From Pogonophryne albipinna (lineage: Eukaryota; Chordata; Actinopteri; Perciformes; Artedidraconidae): 64,000 nucleotides of DNA. The notes under the pieces were generated by a model that ran no database searches, had not been told where the DNA came from, and was given only the letters and a program-made list of their open reading frames with translations. The position numbers and the translations under genes are program-made. Shown one piece after another: positions 52,046-63,470 of the stretch. Position 1 is the first letter of the stretch. Every line of letters begins with the position of its first letter. The stretch is taken from the NCBI GenBank assembly GCA_028583405.1, contig JAPTMU010000118.1:399501-463500 (forward strand). Reading direction: 5' to 3'.

Positions 52046-52860
52046 ACAACACGTTCTCACTCCCAACCCGTCACATATTGACGGTCGGTCAGGGCCCCTC
52101 CCCGTCACACTATTACGCACAGGGTACCCCTTGAGAGTCAGTTTTCAACGGGCAGGGAGTCCCATTGACTTGCATAGAGCTCCCTGAACGTTGGTAATAG
52201 ACGAGTTGGGATCGCGGCGAAATGCTCTCCGCAGATCCGTTCTCACAGCGTTTATCAACCTTTTTCTTACTCAATATCAAGCCACACGTATTGTTTTTAC
52301 TTCTTTATTTTAATTGAATAATGTAGGACTTTTGTTGCCGTCAGTTATGGGGAGAGTAGGGGCTCAGAATACTGAAATCTGTATTGTTTCATCGTCTTTT
52401 CCTTCTAATTTTGTATTCTTTTCTAAACCACACACTGTTATTTACTCAACAATAAGACACAATTATCCTTGTGTTTATTTATTTGTTTGATTAATAAACA
52501 CAAGTTGGAGTCCGTCAGGACCGAGGGTCGGAGCAGCTCATAGTAGTTCCTTTAGAGAATTTTACACCCGGAAGTAAGTATTCTCTCCGCTTCGCTTGAC
52601 AAACCCTGTGATAGTCCTCAAGCTCTGTGATTGGATGTATGAGTGTGCGCCGAGGGTTACGCCGAAATGGGATGGAACCACGGCAGACTGTCCAAAACTG
52701 GATTTGAACGGGTCCACCCCGTCCCCCACCCCGTCCCCAGAACTACACATGCTGGCTATTGTGTGTTTTGCAACATGCTCTATGGCACGTCTCTACTGGG
52801 AATTGTAATTTTCAAAGACGTTTTCGTATTTCCCATAATAAGAAGTTGCCAGTATTAAAC
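52046..52860. repeat. Dispersed repeat family with a TCTCAC start, copy 3
   Basis: Begins ACACGTTCTCACTCCCAACC and shares ACACCCGGAAGTAAGTATTC (52564-52583) with copy 1 (22697). The rest of the sequence is less similar to copies 1 and 2, so it is a sub-family. It replaces the right end of the ISL2EU-type element. Confidence 0.6.
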
Positions 52861-53274
52861 TGTGTACATCCCTGGAGGTTTAGGGGATAGGAAACACTCA
52901 AATTTAAAACATATAATTAATAAATGGGTGAAAATTGCTTGTGCCCATAATGGGCAGCATTAATATATACCCACATGCCAGCTAAGGTCAGAGGAGCTTT
53001 ATTTAACAGCTGGTCTTATGTCTGTGACCCCTCCTGTTGTTAATTGATAAGCCTGAAACATGCACTTGTCAAGGTGCAGAGGCAAATATGGCAGTAGCCA
53101 TCGATCATCTTAAGATAAGATATATACTTTATTGATCCTAAGTTGAAAATATTTGCGTTACATAAGCATGTGTAACAGTCGTAAATATGCAGTGGTGTTT
53201 CTTTGTAAATCATTTAGTATAATCACACAAATTCTGTGTTTTATATTTAATAATTCTGTGTTCTTTATTTATTG
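52861..53274. other. No gene seen
   Basis: AT-rich, with a degenerate retro-like tail (TTAAGATAAGATATATACTT, 53112) and no open frame. Confidence 0.4.
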
Positions 53275-53469
53275 AATATTCAATACCTGACAAAGGTCGG
53301 AGATGAACAACTTGGGTCGCAGGTTCCTCAACAGTGCATTACAAGACATCTATCAATATGTGTGTATACCTCCACCATTAAACTGTCGTATTCTGCACAT
53401 TTCTTATACTATCTACATACATCTTATAAGAGTATAATACGTATAATATCAGTTAAAATAAGTGCTTAA

Positions 53470-54659
53470 GGCGAGACACCCCAGGTGAATAGGGTAATTT
53501 TTTTAACTTAAAGGTATCAGCTAGAAATTTCTCCAGTTAATTACTTACAATAAGGCAATTGTCTTTTGTATTACAAGTTTTCTGAAATAGCATGTTTAAA
53601 TATGCAAATTATCCATTATCTCATTAAATATGCACATATTTTAACACATTTCAGGAATCGAAATCTGAACTTTGGATAAAGCCAGGTTCAAAATTCTTCT
53701 TTCATTTTGTAGTCATATTAGTATCTAAGGCTTTTACAGAAGGGATATTGGATATCTCTCTTTATCACTCCATAAATCAGAAAATACTGTCAACAGCCCT
53801 AAAATATCCATTTTCGCCATGTTTTTAGGTATAAAATGTTGTATAATTCAGGCTATGAATGATATATGAACAAACCCTTCTGTAAAAGCCTTCATAATAT
53901 TGATAGGAATATAACTGGAAGGTTTGGTGTCTCTACGTGCTACTGAAGTTGAAATTTCGAACTCAGAGTAGGAGAAAAAACTCATTTTGAGAAAACGACC
54001 TTTAAAGATTGCAGTGAGGCGCTAGCTAAACCCTCCTGTTCTTTGGATGATAGCTTGCACATCGACGCACTCCGTGAAGGTATTTCATGTTCGGGGTCAT
54101 TTGTTTTTTGTATAACCTTGCTTCGTGCAAGTGACAATTGTTGTCGTCTTCTCTGTGAACGTTTTTTTCGCCGTTCTTTTGCTATTTTGAGATTTCAATT
54201 TCGAGCGGAAAGCTAACCAGGAAGTGTTTTAGCACACCACGTGACGCATCTGAACGAATCACGTTGTCAGAAATTGACACCAGCCAATGAGATTTCGTTT
54301 CTTGGTTTAAGACCCCTTTGTGCTTTCACGATTGGTTGCTGATACAAAGGAAATGACCATATTTGGATCCGATGAGATTGTGCAGGAGAGACACAGCTTT
54401 TCAGCGATATCTCTGTTGACATGGTGCACACAGCGGCCGCGGTACTTTATGTTACGTTAGAATGCTAACTTTTGGTGAATTTAGGAGAAATCTACAGACG
54501 CAAATAGACAAACTATAGTAAAATAAACACTTAAATGTGTATTTTGTACGTTTTCCTTCCAAAAGCCTGAAAGAAAACATGTTATAGAATCAAAATAGCA
54601 CAAAATCTCAAAATTGACCAGTACTTGAAAAACGATGTTTTTGCCTGCCGTGTCTCGCC
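53470..54659. mobile_element. TTAA-target element (1.19 kb), Kolobok- or piggyBac-like
   Basis: Flanked by TTAA (53466-53469, 54660-54663), with the same site empty in copy A at 43470-43473. Ends GGCGAGACA and TGTCTCGCC are exact inverses. No transposase. GG-start ends do not fit piggyBac, which begins CCC, so a Kolobok-type origin is more likely but not shown. Confidence 0.82.
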
Positions 54660-54874
54660 TTAAACATACAGTAGTTAACATTGCCGGAAAGCAATATATA
54701 TATTAGTACTTTGTCAGGCTTAATATTTATACCCCCAAAGCTTTTTTCTTATTCAAAATAAGACCTTAACCTAAAGTATTCTTTAATGTTTAAATAAAGC
54801 CTTATTAATTTGTCTGTCTGTGTCTCCTATTCATATCTAATAATAAAAATAATAAATTTCAATAACGTGCTTTA

Positions 54875-57800
54875 CCTCTCTGAAGAACCAGCACCTTACC
54901 GTGGTAGAGAGGTTTGTGTGCCCTGATTAACCTGGGGGCTGTGTTGTCTGGAACCTTGTGTTCCTGGTAGGGTCTCCCATGGCAAATTGGTCTCAGGCAA
55001 GGGGCCAGACTAAGATTGGTTCAAAAGACCTCATGAAAAAAACAAGAAGAAGTGAGGATACCCGGCCCGGAGGAAGCCCGGGGTCCCTTTCTGGAGCCAG
55101 GCCCAGAAGGAGGACTCGTCGGCGAGCGTCTGGTGGCCGGGCTTGCCACGGAGCCCGGCCGGGCCCAGCCCGAAAAGGCAACGTGGGCAACACCTCCGCT
55201 TCTCCATCCCGCGGGCCCACCACCTACGGGAAACAGCGATGGGGTCGGGTGCGCTGCCAGAATGGTGGCAGTGAAAGCGGAGGGTCTCGACGGACCAGAC
55301 CCGGGCGACAGAAGCTGGCTTTGGGGACGTGGAACGTCACCTCTCTGGGGGGGGAAGGAGCCGGAGCTTGTGCGGGAGGTGGAGCGTTACCAGTTGGATC
55401 TGGTTGGGCTCACCTCTACGCACAGCGTTGGCTCTGGAACCTTACTTCTGGATAGGGGTTGGACTCTATTCTTCTCCGGAGTTGCTCAAGGTGTGAGGCG
55501 CCGGGCGGGTGTGGGGATACTCACAAGTCCCCGGTTGGGTGCTTCGTTGTTGGAGTTTACCCCAGTGGACGAGAGGGTCGCCTCCCTATGCCTGCGGGTT
55601 ATGGGGGGGAAAACTCTGACTGTTGTGTGTGCTTATGCACCCAACAGCAGTTCAGAGTATACGGCCTTCTTGGAGACCCTGGAAAGAGTCCTGTATGGGG
55701 CTCCTGAAGGGGACTCTTTAGTCTTGCTGGGAGACTTCAACGCACATGTGGGCAATGATGGAGACACTTGGAGGGGCGTGATTGGGAGGAACGGCCCCCC
55801 TGATCTGAACCGGAGTGGTGGTTTGTTACTGGACTTCTGTGCTAGTCATGGATTGGCCATAACAAACACCATGTTCGAACATAAGGAGGCTCATAAGTGT
55901 ACGTGGTACCAGAGCACCCTAGGCAGAAGGTCCATGATCGATTTTGTTATCGTATCATCGGACCTGAGGCCGTATGTTTTGGACACTCGGGTAAAGAGAG
56001 GGGCGGAGTTGTCAACTGATCACCATCTGGTGGTGAGTTGGGTCGAGTGGCGGGGGGAAGCCTCTGGATAGACCTGGTAAGCCCAAACGTGTAGTTCGGG
56101 TGAACTGGGAACGTCTGGAGGAGGCCCAAGTTCAGGAGGCCTTCAACTCACACCTCCGGCGGAGCTTTTCAGGCATTCCTGTGGAGGTTGGGGACATTGA
56201 ACCAGAGTGGTCGGTGTTCAAAGCCTCTATTGCCGAAGCCACGGCGGGGAGCTGTGGTCTCAAGGTCCTAGGTGCCTCAAGGGGCGGTAACCCTCGAACC
56301 TCCTGGTGGACACCGGTGGTCAGGGAAGCCGTCCGACTGAAGAAGGAGGCCTTCAGGGATTTGTTATCCCGGGGGACTCCCGAGGCAGTTGCAAGGTACC
56401 GACAGGCCCGAAGGGCAGCAGCCTCATCCGTGGCCGAGGCAAAGCAGCGGGTGTGGGAGAAGTTCGGAGAGGACATGGAGAAGGACTTTCGGGCGGCACC
56501 AAAGTTGTTCTGGAAAACTCTCCGACACCTCAGGAGGGGGAAGCAGGGAACCATCCAAGCTGTGTACAGTAAGGATGGGACGTTGTTGACCTCAACTGAT
56601 GGAGTGTTGGGGCGTTGGAAGGAACACTTTGAGGAACTCCTGAACCCGACAACTCCCATTTTTAAAAAGGGGGATCAGAGGGTGTGTGCCAATTACAGAG
56701 GCATCACACTACTCAGCCTCCCTGGGAAAGTTTACTCTAAGGTACTCGAAAGGAGGGTCAGGCCGATTGTCGAACCTCAGATTGAGGAGGAACAATGCGG
56801 ATTCCGTCCTGGTCGTGGAACGACGGATCAGCTTTTTACTCTCGCAAGGATCCTGGAGGGGGCCTGGGAGTACGCTTATCCGGTCTACATGTGTTTTGTG
56901 GACTTGGAGAAGGCGTATGACCGGGTTCCCAGGGAGTTACTGTGGGAGGTGCTGCGGGAGTATGGGGTGAGGGGGTCTCTACTCAGGGCCATCCAATCTC
57001 TGTACTCCCAAAGCGAGAGCTGTGTCCGGGTCCTCGGCAGTAAGTCGGACCCATTTCCGGTGAGGGTTGGCCTCCGCCAGGGCTGCGCTTTGTCACCAAT
57101 CCTGTTTGTAATATACATGGATCGGATTTCGAGGCGTAGTCATGGGGGAGGGGGTCTGCAGTTCGGTGGACTAAGGATTGCACCACTGCTTTTTGCAGAT
57201 GATGTGGTTCTGATGGCTTCATCGGTCTGCGACCTTCAGCACTCACTGGATCGGTTCGCAACCGAGTGTGAAGCGGCTGGGATGAGGATCAGCACCTCCA
57301 AATCTGAGGCCATGGTTCCCAGCAGGAAACCGATGGACTGTCCACTCCAAGTAGGGAATGAGTCCTTACCCCAAGTGAAGGAGTTCAAGTATCTCGGGGT
57401 CTTGTTCTCGAGTGAGGGAACAATGGAGCGTGAGATGGGCCGGAGAATCGGAGCAGCGGGAGCGGTACTGCAGTCGCTTTACCGCACCGTTGTGACGAAA
57501 AGGGAGCTGAGCCAGAAGGCAAAGCTCTCTGTCTACCGGGCCATTTTCGTTCCTACCCTCACCTATGGTCATGAAGGATGGGTCATGACCGAAAGAACGA
57601 GATCGCGGATACAAGCGGCCGAGATGGGTTTTCTCCGCAGGGTGGCTGGTGTCTCCCTTAGGGATAAGGTGAGAGGTTCAGTCATCCGGGAGGGACTCGG
57701 AGTTGAGCCGCTCCTCCTTCGCGTCGAAAGGAGCCAGTTGAGGTGGTTCGGGCACCTAGTTAGGATGCCACCTGGGCGCCTCCCTAGGGAAGTGTTCCAA

Positions 57801-58006
57801 GCACGTCCAGCTGGGAAGAGACCAAGGGGTAGACCTAGGACCAGGTGGAGGGATAATATCTCTTCGCTGGCCTGGGAGCGCCTTGGGATCCCCCAGTCAG
57901 AGCTGTTTGATGTCGCCAGGGAAAAGGAAGTTTGGGGCTCTCTGCTGGAACTGCTACCCCCGCGACCCGACCACGGATAAGCGGAAGAAGATGGATGGAT
58001 GGATGG
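54875..58006 (+). mobile_element. Full-length LINE (3.1 kb) with 14-bp target duplication
   Basis: AATAACGTGCTTTA is exact at 54861-54874 and 58007-58020. It starts CCTCTCTGAAGAACCAGC, has an APE-type endonuclease and RT, and ends GGATAAGCGGAAGAAG with a (TGGA)n tail. One continuous coding region before the mutations would suit an RTE-like element; I do not fix the clade. Copy A has the intact empty target (around 44616). Confidence 0.92.
54958..57980 (+). pseudogene. LINE endonuclease-reverse transcriptase polyprotein
   Basis: Frame 1 from 54958 has a basic N-terminus and [13 protein letters not shown]; a G-run near 55350 shifts it to [17 protein letters not shown], then [13 protein letters not shown] and [13 protein letters not shown] (APE motifs GDFN and DHH). 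A second G-run near 56050 shifts it again to VVRVNWERL. RT follows: NYRGITLLSLPGKVYSKVL, CGFRPGRGTTDQL, CFVDLEKAYDRVPREL, RQGCALSPILF and LLFADDVVLMAS, where FADD is the active site. It closes GRPRTRWRDNISSLAWERLG...LLPPRPD. Between ELLNPTT and PIFKKGD (near 56660) about 70-80 residues usual for the family appear to be missing, in frame. Non-functional as it stands. Confidence 0.88.
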
Positions 58007-58290
58007 AATAACGTGCTTTAACCACCAGGTGTCCCTTTCTATCAGCTTTGCACCGTTATGGTGTAAATATACCAATATACCAATTGGATCAAATATAAAA
58101 GTCAGCCGAATTAGTATTGATACTGCAAGGTGACTTATATTGTGAAGAGAAATTAAAGATTTTGTTTAATTGCTGATATATTTATGATCCACGTCACATA
58201 TTCAGTTTCGGCGGCAGTTCTTCCTATTTGTCTAGAAGTCTTCTCACCAGGACTCTATAAATAGCAAACTACGGCAGATATGTAATATTT
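58007..58290 (+). repeat. Repeat Z, copy B, middle part
   Basis: Matches 44616-44905 of copy A, including TATGATCCACGTCAC and AAGTCTTCTCA. No gene. Confidence 0.85.
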
Positions 58291-59138
58291 AATGCTGTCA
58301 AAATTATCGCGTTAACGGCGGTAATTAATTTTTTGAATTAATTGCGTTAAAATATTTAACGCATTTAACGCATGTGCAGAATGGCCCGTCCCATACATCC
58401 CACCAGTGGCAGCGCCAGGGTATGGCTGGGGTAGGCTACACCCATACCAAGAAATGGCTTAGCCCCAAATAAAGTCCGCCAACTCGCTCCGAGAATTGCA
58501 CAGACAGCAGTTAGTAAGATTGATTTCAGTAGCCACTTGTCTGGAAATACCGAAGACCAGAAACGGTTTTGAAAACTTTTGTCACGTAGTGATCGTCTTC
58601 TCAATAGAACATCTTTGATAATGTCTTCTGGCCAATCAGAATCAAGATAACGGCGTGGTGTTGTTGCAGGAAGTGGAGAATACTTTTGCTGTAGTACAGG
58701 GGTACGCAGGTTATGTGCGTAATCTGAAATGCGTACCTTCACTTGTGTCACAAAGCGCATTTGCGTACCGACGTGCTTGTGAAGCTTTTCCAGAAGGCGG
58801 TTAGATCACCGGACGACAGAGTCGGTCTCCGTGTGCACAGACAGGGCTGCTGTTAACGTCGGTCTGTACAACGGAATTGTGCCAAAACTACGCCAACCGG
58901 CTGCGGAGGGAGACTCCCCCCCTTCACTGGAGAACTGCGCTAAAACAGCTGATCACAACGTTCATTTTGACACACAGCGATATATCCGCCTTCTTTCATT
59001 TAACTTTCCATTCCCACAACAATATACATAAAGAAATGGCATATTTTAGACATAGTTCGAATGGTGATTAATCATGATTAATTAATTTTTAAGCTGTGAT
59101 TAATCTGATTACATTTTTTAATCGTTTGACAGTCCTAG
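58291..59138. mobile_element. hAT element (848 bp) in repeat Z copy B
   Basis: Exact 8-bp duplication TAATATTT at 58283-58290 and 59139-59146. The left end TGCTGTCAAAATTATCGCG and the inverse of CGTTTGACAGTCCTAG agree over CTGTCAAA. The left half has TTAACGCATTTAACGCAT repeats. It holds at 58403 a further end fragment (CAGTGGCAGCGCCAGGGTAT). Non-coding. Confidence 0.8.
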
Positions 59139-59261
59139 TAATATTTAATGCAGCCGAACCGTGTATTACAATGCCGTTATGTGATGACCTCCAAAGAGAA
59201 AAGCAAGCAAACTAGGAATAAAGTTTTTTTTTTTTTTTTTAAATGTTTTCGGATTTCACAT

Positions 59262-59346
59262 CAACAGGAAGTCCGGTTAATTAAAATGTCCGTGCGGAAC
59301 AATACCCCAACCCATAGATCCGTGGGTGAATAATGTCAATCACCAC
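59262..59346 (-). repeat. Dispersed segment, inverse of 33770-33852
   Basis: CCATAGATCCGTGGGTGAAT and neighbours are shared in opposite orientation with 33770-33852. Confidence 0.8.
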
Positions 59347-60533
59347 ATGACACACATCCCTTCACATTTACATTTTAATTTACATTCAAGTATTTCGTGA
59401 GGCCTTCTAAAATGGTTTTAAATATAATTAGGGTTGTAGTTGAAGAGTTTGTAACGGACAACGGCATGTCCATTAATTCCACAACCACACACATGGATTA
59501 ACATCGATTTAATACATTAACCAGTTTAGCCCTAAGCCTGTTTTTCAGGTCTCAGGCTCGAAAATGACATTCCCAAAACACATGACCATATCTTCCCTTC
59601 TAAAACGGTTAAATTAATAATCTTTTTTCTCAAAGTAATGATAAACCTGTGAGTTGGATGTAGAAAAGTCAGAATCAATATAGATGTTTTTTATTTTAAA
59701 GAAAATTCAGATTGAACATAGTAAAAAACTGTAAATTATAGTGTCCGTCCAAAAAATATGTTTTACTTATAGTGAAAACTACCCTTGGATGATGGTAAGG
59801 TAGACTAAAAGCTTTAGTAATCCAAAGTACAACATATAATAAGTACCCTGTATCAAGATTGATGCAAAACAAGTGACATTTGACCTTTTTTAGAGAGGTT
59901 TAGCAAAAAAACTCCACCTCTGTGGTGATTTGGGTGGAAATGGGGGTTTTACCATTTCTCTGGAACCCATTGGTCGGTTTTGGTGATTGATATCTCTTTC
60001 TGACCGTTAGAGCCAATATAATCGAAGGGGGATCTCCCCACTCACACACATGGTACAACAAAAAGGTGGGGGCTTCGCAGACGCAGTTTTGCATAAGAGT
60101 GAAGCGATAGAGCTATAGCTCTAGCTCTGACTTCTGGAAACCGAAAAGCAGGTTTATTGCTCATGGATTATCAGAAATCATTTCAAAGGGACACAGAGAC
60201 ATTGTATTAACCTATGGATTAACTTCAGCAGCGCTTTTATCGTTTTAATGCCATTGAAGACCACTTTTGACCAGACTACGACACAGGTGAGCCATGTTAG
60301 CGTTTTTAGCTACCTAGCGCCATATGTTTTGATGCCTGTTCTTGTTATTATCTCTGCGAGTTCGTATAATTGAGTGATAATGAAGTGTACCCTTCGATTA
60401 TGTGTCGGCGAAATCGAGTGTGACTATTAACAAATAAATTATTATATTAATATTGACAATAACAACCGACCGTCGGGGAGCGTTCTCATGGCGTCTATTA
60501 TCAATGCTATGGGAGGTCTATGAAGGTCTATGG
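59347..60533. other. No gene seen
   Basis: AT-rich. AGCCCTAAGCCTGTTTTTCA at 59528 follows a TTAA (59518) and could be a DNA-element end, but no partner was found. A short palindrome AGAGCTATAGCTCT lies at about 60109. ORFs are short with no recognisable motif. Confidence 0.35.
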
Positions 60534-60556
60534 CAGTGGTTCTCAACTGGTCAGGC
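60534..60556 (+). mobile_element. hAT end, split by the next insertion
   Basis: CAGTGGTTCTCAACTGG is a common vertebrate hAT terminus. The element resumes at 61592 (GGTCAGGC repeated) as CTCGGGACCCACTTTTTCC. Its right end was not located. Confidence 0.65.
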
Positions 60557-61591
60557 CCATGGATGTATAATAAGAACTGGATACAGCGTGGGAGGCGGGG
60601 CCTCATTCATTCCTATGAGAGTTGCTCATTAGCGCATGATGATAAAATGGCCCAACTTTTGAGAGAGTGAAACGTCACAGATTACCCGGCATGCCTGAGA
60701 AGTCCCCGTATGTGGACTCATAGAGCATGCGCAACTTTAACCAAAATGCTCGTTCACATCAAGCACGTCAATTTGCGTACACGTAACAGCACCGTGCGTT
60801 CATGACAGCATGGATGGATTTGATATTATGATGGATTTGATATTAACGAGGCGGCAGTTAGCAGCTAGCGGCTAGCTAGTAATTATGCTAATGTACACAT
60901 CAATCGTTATGTACTTATATTACGCTGTAACAGGATCTAGTGATATCCAACAGAGCTTCATTTAGCATGAAAGAATTATTGCACTGTATATATATATATA
61001 TATATATATATACAGTGCAATAAGCTTCTTAGTGCAATAATAAGTTACAGGGACGTTAATCTAACGTCGGTAATATTAACTTTATTACAACATTTACGGT
61101 ACAAGACATCATACAGCCCATGTAGTATAATATTTTACAAATGATGAATTACAGCAAACATGTGCAATATATCCATTATTACAGCTCCGTGGGCTGGCAG
61201 TAAGGCGATATGGGTCCGTTCTTATTGTGCATCCATGGGTAAAGATAAACGCATGTAGTGCTGAACACGTAACATGAACGTGCCGGGCGGCGCGGTCCCG
61301 TGGGTTAGATGCGCGTTCATAATGCAGAGGGAAATAACTCTTAGAATAACGTTATTAGCACATTTTTACAACTTGAGGAACGAATGTTTTTAATAAGGGC
61401 TATACACGTGTTCATACTGGGTTGTTTATTTAGTTTAAAAAAAATTATCCAACGAGTTACAGACCACTCTTTCCCAATGTAAGTCAATGGGAAAAAGTGT
61501 TTCCGGGCCCAGCAACCTAAAGGAAGTGTAGTACCGCCGTTTGGCCACAACGAATATTCTCATCAGACTCCGGCGCACTTCCTGGGGGCTT
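60557..61591. mobile_element. Insertion with 8-bp duplication (1.04 kb)
   Basis: GGTCAGGC stands exactly on both sides (60549-60556, 61592-61599). CCATGGATGTATAATAAG at the left edge recurs inverted near 61210-61230. The right part (61187-61591) is the inverse of 36728-37110. No coding sequence. Confidence 0.75.
60976..61023. repeat. Perfect 48-bp palindrome with (TA)n core
   Basis: TTATTGCACTG, about 13 TA units, then CAGTGCAATAA. The flanks, not only the TA core, are exact inverses. Confidence 0.9.
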
Positions 61592-61599
61592 GGTCAGGC

Positions 61600-62265
61600 C
61601 TCGGGACCCACTTTTTCCTTAGTCAATAGATCGCGACCCAACATTTTGAACCACTCAAATCTATTCAACAAAAAATCCTGCAGTAATATATACGCTTTGC
61701 AGCATACAATATTAATTAAAGTGAAGTACAGTGCATATATCCCTTATATCACTTCACAGAACAAAAGAATGCTTTTAAATTAGGTTTAATGAGATGATGA
61801 AATCAAAGCTGAACTGGATAACATAAAAAGGCACACGTGCTGAAAACCTAACCACAGGGTCTGGGGGGATTCTCCTCCAGGAGATTTTTTGAAATACTAA
61901 CTAGTTTATATATAAACTACCCATTCTGGTACACTCTGAGAAGAAAATAAATAGATGTATTACGACGTATTAATAATATTTTATGCCATTGTTTGTTTTT
62001 CACTTTGTTCTGACAGCTGAACTTGCTGCTCCACACAGAGAGAAGAGCAAAGAGGAGATAGTCTGTGTGAAATACTTTAAATTGTGGGTAAGGGTAGATA
62101 GCCCCCATTGTTCTGTGACCTGTCAATCATCAAACCGGGGGTCATATTTCATTATGTGTTCATTTTTATCTGAGGTTGTACCTATGGATGTATAAAGAAT
62201 AGTTCTACCGCAAAGTTATTCTCTTTGGGGACTTCCGGCAACAATCTTGATTCTGATTGGCCACA
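61600..62265. other. Remainder of the hAT at 60534, then unassigned sequence
   Basis: No transposase or duplication recognised. A short frame at 61917-62126 has no domain. Confidence 0.35.
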
Positions 62266-63470
62266 CTGAAAAAAACGGGGAGCAACATTTACTTAGGAAA
62301 ATCGAGGTAACAAAACGCACTTAGAAAACCTAAGTAAATTTAACATCTTATATTTCAAGTAAAATCTACTTACAGTTAAGAAGTGTTTGTTATTAAAGGC
62401 ACTTGAGTAAACTTAACTGTCACACTCAGTTTTTGTAAGTAGATTTTAATTACTATTGCATAGTAGATTTTACTTACTATTGCATAGTACATTTGACTCA
62501 TTGTACTTACCCCCAGTTTCCAACGGGTCCATCTGCGCCGCGCTGCGCCGCGGTTTTGGTCCGACATCCTCTAGCGCCATAACCCACCGGACGCGTCCCA
62601 GAAGCGTTTCAGAAGCATAGCGTCGTGCGTGCAGGCTTGCAGTTTTGTTATTGATTCGGGCATCCTGGACATTTGTACTTCTACAAGAAAGTAAGTAGGC
62701 TACGTGGTTAAATGTTTTCTTTTTGTGTCCGTTTAAATTGTGTTTATTGAATGGCTCTGCACTGTACCTACAAGTATTAATTAACTTTAAAACATTAATA
62801 TGTAGTTGTTACCTTCCACTCCACAAACTGCAGCGACTAAAAACCAGGCCTTGTCCTTTCTGATGTTGTCCTTGTAGTAAGCATTGGTTACATCATATAA
62901 AATAGTGTTTTTCCACTTCCATGATGAAAACCTCGTCGTCCATTGTGCGTATCGTAGTGGAGGTGTTGTGATGAAGGAGGGGGGTCTGCTAAATTAGTAT
63001 ATGTGGGGGATGGGCCTGGCCCGGATGCTCACCTTTCGATTCCTCCGAGGGAGGGGGGTCTGCCTGCCCGACCATACCTTACGGCTGCGCCGCGGCAAAA
63101 ATAGGATTCATCCTAATTTTTATTTTTCTGGGACGCGTCTGAGCCGTAACGCGGCGAGTGTGGTGGAATAGCACCCATTGACTAGAGTGGCCGCGAGCCT
63201 GACGACCGCCGCGGCGCAGCCGTAACGGTAACGCGGCGCAGCGCGGTGCAGACGGACCCGGTGGAAACTGGGGGTTACTATTGCATATTAGATTTTACTT
63301 AAGATTACATTTGGATCTTATTACAAATCTCCAGTAAAAACTATTTAGCTTTTCATGTAGTTTTTACTTGCTATTCTTTATTTTTATTGCAAAAATATTT
63401 AAGTCATATTTACATATAATTTCTTCTACATTAAACATCAGCTCTATTTCCATTAGTTTTTATACATTCT
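62266..63470. repeat. AAGTAAATTTTACTT-rich element split by a Harbinger
   Basis: CACTGAAAAAAACGGGGAGC begins it near 62266; TACTATTGCATAGTAGATTT repeats at 62450-62510 and resumes at 63276. It has short inverted ACTTAC/GTAAGT motifs throughout. No gene. Confidence 0.5.
62510..63274. mobile_element. PIF/Harbinger-like element (765 bp)
   Basis: TTA is duplicated on both sides (62507-62509, 63275-63277). Ends CCCCCAGTTTCCAACGGG and CCCCCAGTTTCCACCGGG (right end inverted) match over about 44 bp with three visible differences. Very rich in GCGCCGCG. Non-coding. Confidence 0.92.

Larger units (their letters stand above)
53275..59250 (+). repeat. Repeat Z, copy B, with three later insertions
   Basis: The remaining host sequence matches copy A (43.1-45.0 kb): 53372-53465, 54660-54860, 58007-58290 and 59139-59240. 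The gaps are a TTAA element (53470-54659), a LINE (54875-58006) and a hAT (58291-59138), each at a site that is unoccupied in copy A. Confidence 0.85.

Noticed and set aside
52562..52858. Short frames on both strands in a GC-rich patch
   Set aside because: Overlapping frames in a dispersed repeat; no motif.
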